This document shows, piece by piece, positions 5,985-9,422 of a stretch of DNA of 9,422 nt. A program made the position numbers and the translations under genes. The notes under the pieces were generated by a model. It did not search any database. It was not told where the DNA came from and saw nothing but the letters and a program-made list of their open reading frames with translations. Within the stretch, counting starts at the first letter, position 1; each line of letters begins with the position of its first letter. The DNA is from an uncultured Bdellovibrionales bacterium (GTDB lineage Bacteria; Bdellovibrionota; Bdellovibrionia; Bdellovibrionales; UBA1609), in contig CALJPJ010000234.1 of the NCBI GenBank assembly GCA_937980625.1, positions 1-9,422 on the forward strand. The letters run 5' to 3'.

Positions 5985-6126
5985 TACCAATTCCATTAAA
6001 TAATTCCTTAAATTCTAAATTTATTTAAATCATAATATGCTCAAACAAATCTCAACGGGAGAACTGCGCGCATTATAATTTAAATAAACTTAGAATTTAA
6101 GGAATTATTTAATGGAGTTGGTATTA
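5982..6126. repeat. Long palindromic element A (MITE-like), 49-bp arms
   Basis: Arms at 5982-6030 and 6078-6126 are reverse complements at 47 of 49 positions; pairing continues imperfectly into the 47-base centre. The ends read TAATACCAA...TTGGTATTA. The segment from AATT at 5989 to 6017 agrees with the matching part of element B at about 24 of 29 positions. The centre carries GCGCAGTTC (6061-6069) and GTTTGAG (6040-6046) on the minus strand, as in B. The first three bases are the motB stop codon. The element fills the space between convergent motB and lgt and may act as a bidirectional transcription barrier, although it lacks a U-tract. Confidence 0.88.
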
Positions 6127-6160
6127 AACCTCCTATAAGAGCTCTTTCACTTAAAACATG

Positions 6161-6922
6161 TTACAGTTTTTTTCTGCTGGGCTTATAAAACAATAAAAAC
6201 CAAGAGCTAAATAGAATTAATAAAAAGCTAATCCAAGTAGAAACAGAGAGGCCCATTATCATATCACCTCTTGGGTCATCTCGCATAAACTCCATAAAAA
6301 TTCGCCCGCTAGAATGTAATAGTAACCAAAAAAATAATAAGCCACCACGTTTTAAAGTCTTAGTTTTTTCAAGTTTAAGAATTAAAAATAATAAAATAAC
6401 TTCCCATAGAACTACATATAGTTGTGTTGGGTGTCGTGAGAGGCCATGAGGTAATATATGTGGAAAATGAACGGCCCATGGTAAATCACAAATTTTACCG
6501 TAGCAACAGCCTTTAAAAAAACAGCCTAAGCGACCAACAGCATATCCAAGGGGAGCCATGGGAGCAAAAAAATCAGCCCATTTTAAAAATGATTCTTTTT
6601 TAAGTTTTAAAAATAAGTAACATCCAAATAAAACACCAATTAAGCCACCATAAAAAACAAAACCACCTTGCCAAAACTTGTATATTTGTGAAGGATGATC
6701 GAGGTAGTATTGCGGCTCTTCATATATGATATGAAGTAGTCGTGCTCCTAAAAAACCAGTGACCATAATAACGAGGGAAAGGTCAAGGGCCGTAGTGATA
6801 TTGTAATTTAATTTTTTAGCTCGTGGAACAAGCCAAAATAAACATAAGCAATAAGCAAGGCTACATAAAACTAAATAAGTGGGAAGCTTTAACTCATCTG
6901 ATATATGAATAAGAGGAAACAA
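6161..6922 (-). CDS. lgt: Prolipoprotein diacylglyceryl transferase, GCCYG-type
   Basis: The 253-residue polytopic inner-membrane enzyme transfers diacylglycerol from phosphatidylglycerol to the lipobox Cys of prolipoproteins, the first maturation step. Visible motifs: an N-terminal MFPLI start like the family's, GGFVFYGGLIG (86-96), GRLGCFFKGCCYG (130-142), HPTQLY (164-169) and GRIFMEFMR (206-214). Counterparts of E. coli Arg143, Arg239 and Glu243 are present (Arg131, Arg207, Glu211). In contrast, E. coli His103 is Tyr91 here and Asn146 is Cys134, in a Cys-rich variant of the signature that I recall from other Lgt homologues. Membrane segments span most of the length, with a basic C-terminus. 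The start codon is TTG (6920-6922) with AAGGAG five bases upstream. It follows lspA by 26 bases and is probably the last gene of the ileS-lspA-lgt unit. Confidence 0.92.
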   Translation of the reverse strand: MFPLIHISDELKLPTYLVLCSLAYCLCLFWLVPRAKKLNYNITTALDLSLVIMVTGFLGARLLHIIYEEPQYYLDHPSQIYKFWQGGFVFYGGLIGVLFGCYLFLKLKKESFLKWADFFAPMAPLGYAVGRLGCFFKGCCYGKICDLPWAVHFPHILPHGLSRHPTQLYVVLWEVILLFLILKLEKTKTLKRGGLLFFWLLLHSSGRIFMEFMRDDPRGDMIMGLSVSTWISFLLILFSSWFLLFYKPSRKKL

Positions 6923-6927
6923 AAGTT

Positions 6928-6933
6928 CTCCTT
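6928..6933 (-). promoter_or_regulatory. Strong Shine-Dalgarno for the TTG start of lgt
   Basis: AAGGAG on the minus strand is five bases before TTG at 6920-6922. No in-frame ATG lies near the start of the family N-terminus, so this site supports TTG as the true start. Confidence 0.75.
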
Positions 6934-6948
6934 AAAGGCTAATAAGAG

Positions 6949-7458
6949 CTATGACTTTGCCATGGCTCGTTCGTCCATGGTTTCCTTCACAATAATTAAA
7001 ATGAGTAAACTAACACCACCGACAATAGCCATATCAGCTACATTAAAGGATGGAAAATGATAACCATTTTTCCAATGAAAATCTAAAAAATCTACCACAA
7101 AACCAAGTTTCAATCGATCAATATAGTTACCAAGGGCTCCACCAAAAATAGATGAAAGAGATAAAATTTGTAGGCGATCATCATCTTTAACCCCGTATAA
7201 CATAAATAAAATTGTTATCATTGCAATAACAGGCACAATTAAAAAAAACACATGACGAAAACTAGCCTGGTTTAAAAAACCAAAAGCAGCTCCTTCGTTT
7301 CTTACATAACTAATGTTAAAGTAATCGGCAATAACAGGTCTAGTTTCATGCAATTGAAACGTTGTATGAATATAAGTTTTAGTAGCTTGGTCTAAGCAAA
7401 CTAGGAATGCTACAACTGCTAATAAAATAATATATTTTTTATTAATAGATTTAATCAT
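6949..7458 (-). CDS. lspA: Lipoprotein signal peptidase (signal peptidase II)
   Basis: The 169-residue inner-membrane aspartic protease removes the signal peptide of diacylated prolipoproteins, the step after Lgt. Four membrane segments are evident (about 7-23, 63-88, 97-111 and 143-158). Family motifs: DQATK (23-27), VRNEGAAFGF (52-61), GGALGNYIDR (106-115), VVDF (121-124) and FNVAD (138-142). The catalytic aspartates are Asp123 and Asp142, 19 residues apart as in Pseudomonas LspA. The start at 7458 is chosen because GGAGG (7469-7473) lies ten bases upstream. A longer reading from ATG 7479 would overlap the ileS end and add seven residues of unlikely sequence. The ATG begins two bases after the ileS stop, the common ileS-lspA arrangement, so translation is probably coupled. 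Confidence 0.95.
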   Translation of the reverse strand: MIKSINKKYIILLAVVAFLVCLDQATKTYIHTTFQLHETRPVIADYFNISYVRNEGAAFGFLNQASFRHVFFLIVPVIAMITILFMLYGVKDDDRLQILSLSSIFGGALGNYIDRLKLGFVVDFLDFHWKNGYHFPSFNVADMAIVGGVSLLILIIVKETMDERAMAKS

Positions 7459-7460
7459 AC

Positions 7461-9422
7461 TTATAAAGCCTCCGCACATTTAGGGCATACATCAACATAG
7501 TTACTTACTTTAACTAAATTTTTAGAATAATGCCAGCAACGAGGACATTTATCTCCTGTCGACTTAATAGCACTAACTTGAAGCTCATTATTATCGGAGG
7601 TTTCAAGCTTGACATCAGACACAATGAAAAGCTCTTTTAAGTGATCAAGAGCTGTACTTCCTTGGTAGTTTTTAAGTAAATCAATAATATCCTTGGGGCC
7701 TGATATTGTAATTTCAGCATCAAGGCTTGAGCCAATAAGCTTATCTTTGCGCATAGGTTCTAAAACTTTTGAAACCTCTGACCTTACATTTAGTAACTTA
7801 GTAAACTTATCTAAGACTTCAGGTTGTTCCCACTCAGGTTTTATTTGTGGAAAGCTTTCTAAAAAAATACTTTCTTTTTTGATGTCATCTGGAAAGTATG
7901 TATAAATCTCTTCACCGAGAAAACTTAAAATTGGTGCCATCATTTTAGTAAGATGAGTGTATATTTCAAAGAAAACTGTTTGTGATGATCTTCTGTGTAC
8001 CCCTTCTTTTTCCCAGGTGTAAAGGCGGTCTTTTAAAACATCTAAGTAGGTGGCTGAAAGTGTAACGGTGTAAAAATTATTTAGAGCATGATAAGCTTTA
8101 TAAAAGTCGTATTCTTCGTAATACAAAGTTACTTTTTGTGTGAGCTCATTTAATTTAGCAAGAGCCCATTTATCAAGTAATGGCATATCATCGAGGGCGA
8201 CTTTATCTTTGTTATGGTCAAAGTCTTCTAAGTTACCCATTAAAAAACGCATAGTATTTCTTATACGGCGATATGTTTCACTGATTCGAGCAAACATTTC
8301 TTCGCTAATGTTTACATCGTTACCGTAGTCTTCATAGGCAACCCATAGTCTTAATATTTCAGCGCCGTATTTTTTAATTATATCTTGTGGAGCAATAACA
8401 TTGCCTTTACTTTTGCTCATTTTATTGCCTTTGCTATCATTCACAAAGCCATGAGTTATTAATGATTTAAAAGGAGCTTCTCCATAAGCAGCTAAAGAAG
8501 AGTTAAGACTAGTTTGAAACCAACCTCTGTGCTGATCACTCCCTTCTAAGTAAACATCTGCCGGAAAGCTAAGATCTTCTCTTCTTTTTTGAACGGCTGT
8601 GTGGCAAACACCACTATCAAACCAAACATCTAAGATATCTGACCCTTTAGTGAAGTCTTTAGCATCACAATTTGTGCAAGAGTAACCTTGTGTGAGTTCC
8701 TCTGTGGGAGTATCGTGATAAGCTTCAAGCCCTTTGCCAGAAGTTTCCATGAGGTCTGCAATGTGATTCATTAGTTTTGGTTCAGCAAGTGCTGTATCAC
8801 AAGAATTGCAATAAAAAACTGGAATTGGCACACCCCATATTCTTTGTCGGCTCACACACCAGTCTGGACTATTGCTAACCATCGCATTTAATCTTTTCTG
8901 TCCCCAACTAGGAAAAAATGAAATTTCATTTTCAACAGACTTTAATGCTTTTTCTTTTAATGGATAGTTATTATCATCCATTTTTATAAACCACTGTGGA
9001 GTGGCTCTAAATATTAATGGAGTATTTGTGCGTGGGTTATGGGGGTAACTATGTGATAGTTGTTTTTGAAATAATAAGTGCCCAGACTTGTCTAAACGCT
9101 CAGTAATGAGCGGATTTGCCTCCCAAATAGTTTTACCTGCATACTCGGGAAGTTCTTTTGTATATGTACCAGCTTTATCAACTGGGCTAAAAATAGGAAG
9201 TTTATATTTCATTCCCACATAATAATCGTCCATACCATGACCTGGAGCTGTGTGAACGCAGCCAGTACCAGCCTCCAGAGTGACGTGGTCACCTAAAACA
9301 ACCTTGGATTCACGGTTGATAAATGGGTGTGTGGCAGAAGTATTTTCAAGTTCACTGCCTTTAAATGTTTTAACTAATTTTAATTTTATTTCACAGGTTT
9401 CCTCAACAGTTTCTTGTAAGCC
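7461..9422 (-). CDS. ileS: Isoleucyl-tRNA synthetase (5' end outside the window)
   Basis: The last 653 codons of ileS are present; the N-terminus with the HIGH motif lies beyond the window edge (full-length enzymes are about 930-950 residues). The frame continues upstream of the ATG at 9231-9233 to the window edge, so that Met is internal. The first part is the CP1 editing domain, with GTGCVHTAPGHGMDDY, which holds the Asp used to hydrolyse misacylated Val-tRNA. Next come TPQWF, WCVSRQRIWGVPIPV, a CxxC...CxxC zinc knuckle, DVWFDSG, GSDQHRGWFQTSL and the ATP-binding KMSKS loop (NKMSKSKGN). The anticodon-binding domain follows, and a C-terminal zinc ribbon (CPRC...CPKC) ends at AEAL. It charges tRNA-Ile with isoleucine in the cytoplasm. 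The gene heads the ileS-lspA-lgt unit; its promoter is out of view. Confidence 0.98.
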   Translation of the reverse strand, partial: GLQETVEETCEIKLKLVKTFKGSELENTSATHPFINRESKVVLGDHVTLEAGTGCVHTAPGHGMDDYYVGMKYKLPIFSPVDKAGTYTKELPEYAGKTIWEANPLITERLDKSGHLLFQKQLSHSYPHNPRTNTPLIFRATPQWFIKMDDNNYPLKEKALKSVENEISFFPSWGQKRLNAMVSNSPDWCVSRQRIWGVPIPVFYCNSCDTALAEPKLMNHIADLMETSGKGLEAYHDTPTEELTQGYSCTNCDAKDFTKGSDILDVWFDSGVCHTAVQKRREDLSFPADVYLEGSDQHRGWFQTSLNSSLAAYGEAPFKSLITHGFVNDSKGNKMSKSKGNVIAPQDIIKKYGAEILRLWVAYEDYGNDVNISEEMFARISETYRRIRNTMRFLMGNLEDFDHNKDKVALDDMPLLDKWALAKLNELTQKVTLYYEEYDFYKAYHALNNFYTVTLSATYLDVLKDRLYTWEKEGVHRRSSQTVFFEIYTHLTKMMAPILSFLGEEIYTYFPDDIKKESIFLESFPQIKPEWEQPEVLDKFTKLLNVRSEVSKVLEPMRKDKLIGSSLDAEITISGPKDIIDLLKNYQGSTALDHLKELFIVSDVKLETSDNNELQVSAIKSTGDKCPRCWHYSKNLVKVSNYVDVCPKCAEAL
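7469..7473 (-). promoter_or_regulatory. Shine-Dalgarno that decides the lspA start
   Basis: GGAGG lies inside the last ileS codons, ten bases before ATG 7456-7458. The upstream ATG at 7477-7479 precedes this site and cannot use it. Confidence 0.65.

Noticed and set aside
5982..6126. Element A as an ordinary rho-independent terminator
   Set aside because: The arms are far longer than a terminator stem, AT-rich, without a U-tract, and related to element B, which is not placed as a simple terminator.
7693..8328. Two plus-strand frames of 60-70 codons within ileS
   Set aside because: Both are antisense to conserved IleRS sequence and have no independent support.

Overview
The window is AT-rich DNA (roughly 35-37% GC by eye) from a flagellated Gram-negative bacterium. 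It holds seven protein genes, several long palindromic repeats and a few recognisable control sites. The mix points to a marine or salt-adapted member of the Bdellovibrionota (Bacteriovorax/Halobacteriovorax-like). The clues are a PomA/PomB-like, probably sodium-driven flagellar stator, a von Willebrand A lipoprotein, a Cys-rich secreted protein and an ileS-lspA-lgt cluster with a GCCYG-type Lgt. This assignment is an inference from gene style; no rRNA or other marker is present.

Layout from left to right. Positions 1-1216 (minus) carry the N-terminal 405 codons of a secreted protein with 20 cysteines; its 3' end lies outside the window. Positions 1217-1678 hold no gene but contain a perfect 25-bp inverted repeat and a weaker palindromic region. 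Positions 1679-2704 (minus) encode an ATP-type 6-phosphofructokinase with its own sigma70-like promoter. Positions 2705-2994 hold that promoter, a long palindromic element (called B here) and an intrinsic terminator. Positions 2995-4014 (minus) encode a vWA-domain lipoprotein. Positions 4015-4407 are a divergent control region with a FliA-like -10 box. Positions 4408-5984 (plus) encode the stator pair motA and motB. Positions 5982-6126 are a second long palindromic element (A) that contains the motB stop codon. Positions 6161-9422 (minus) encode lgt, lspA and the C-terminal 653 codons of ileS; transcription runs ileS to lspA to lgt.

How the parts relate. LspA and Lgt are the two essential lipoprotein-maturation enzymes (Lgt attaches the diacylglyceryl group, LspA cleaves the signal peptide), and the vWA protein nearby looks like one of their substrates. 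MotA and MotB form one stator complex. The phosphofructokinase and the Cys-rich protein look like independent units.

No defence system, CRISPR array, transposase, tRNA or rRNA is visible. The least ordinary features are the two related long palindromic elements A and B (same termini, same short motifs in the loop, one fused to the end of motB), the divergent peptidoglycan-binding domain of MotB, and the unidentified Cys-rich protein.
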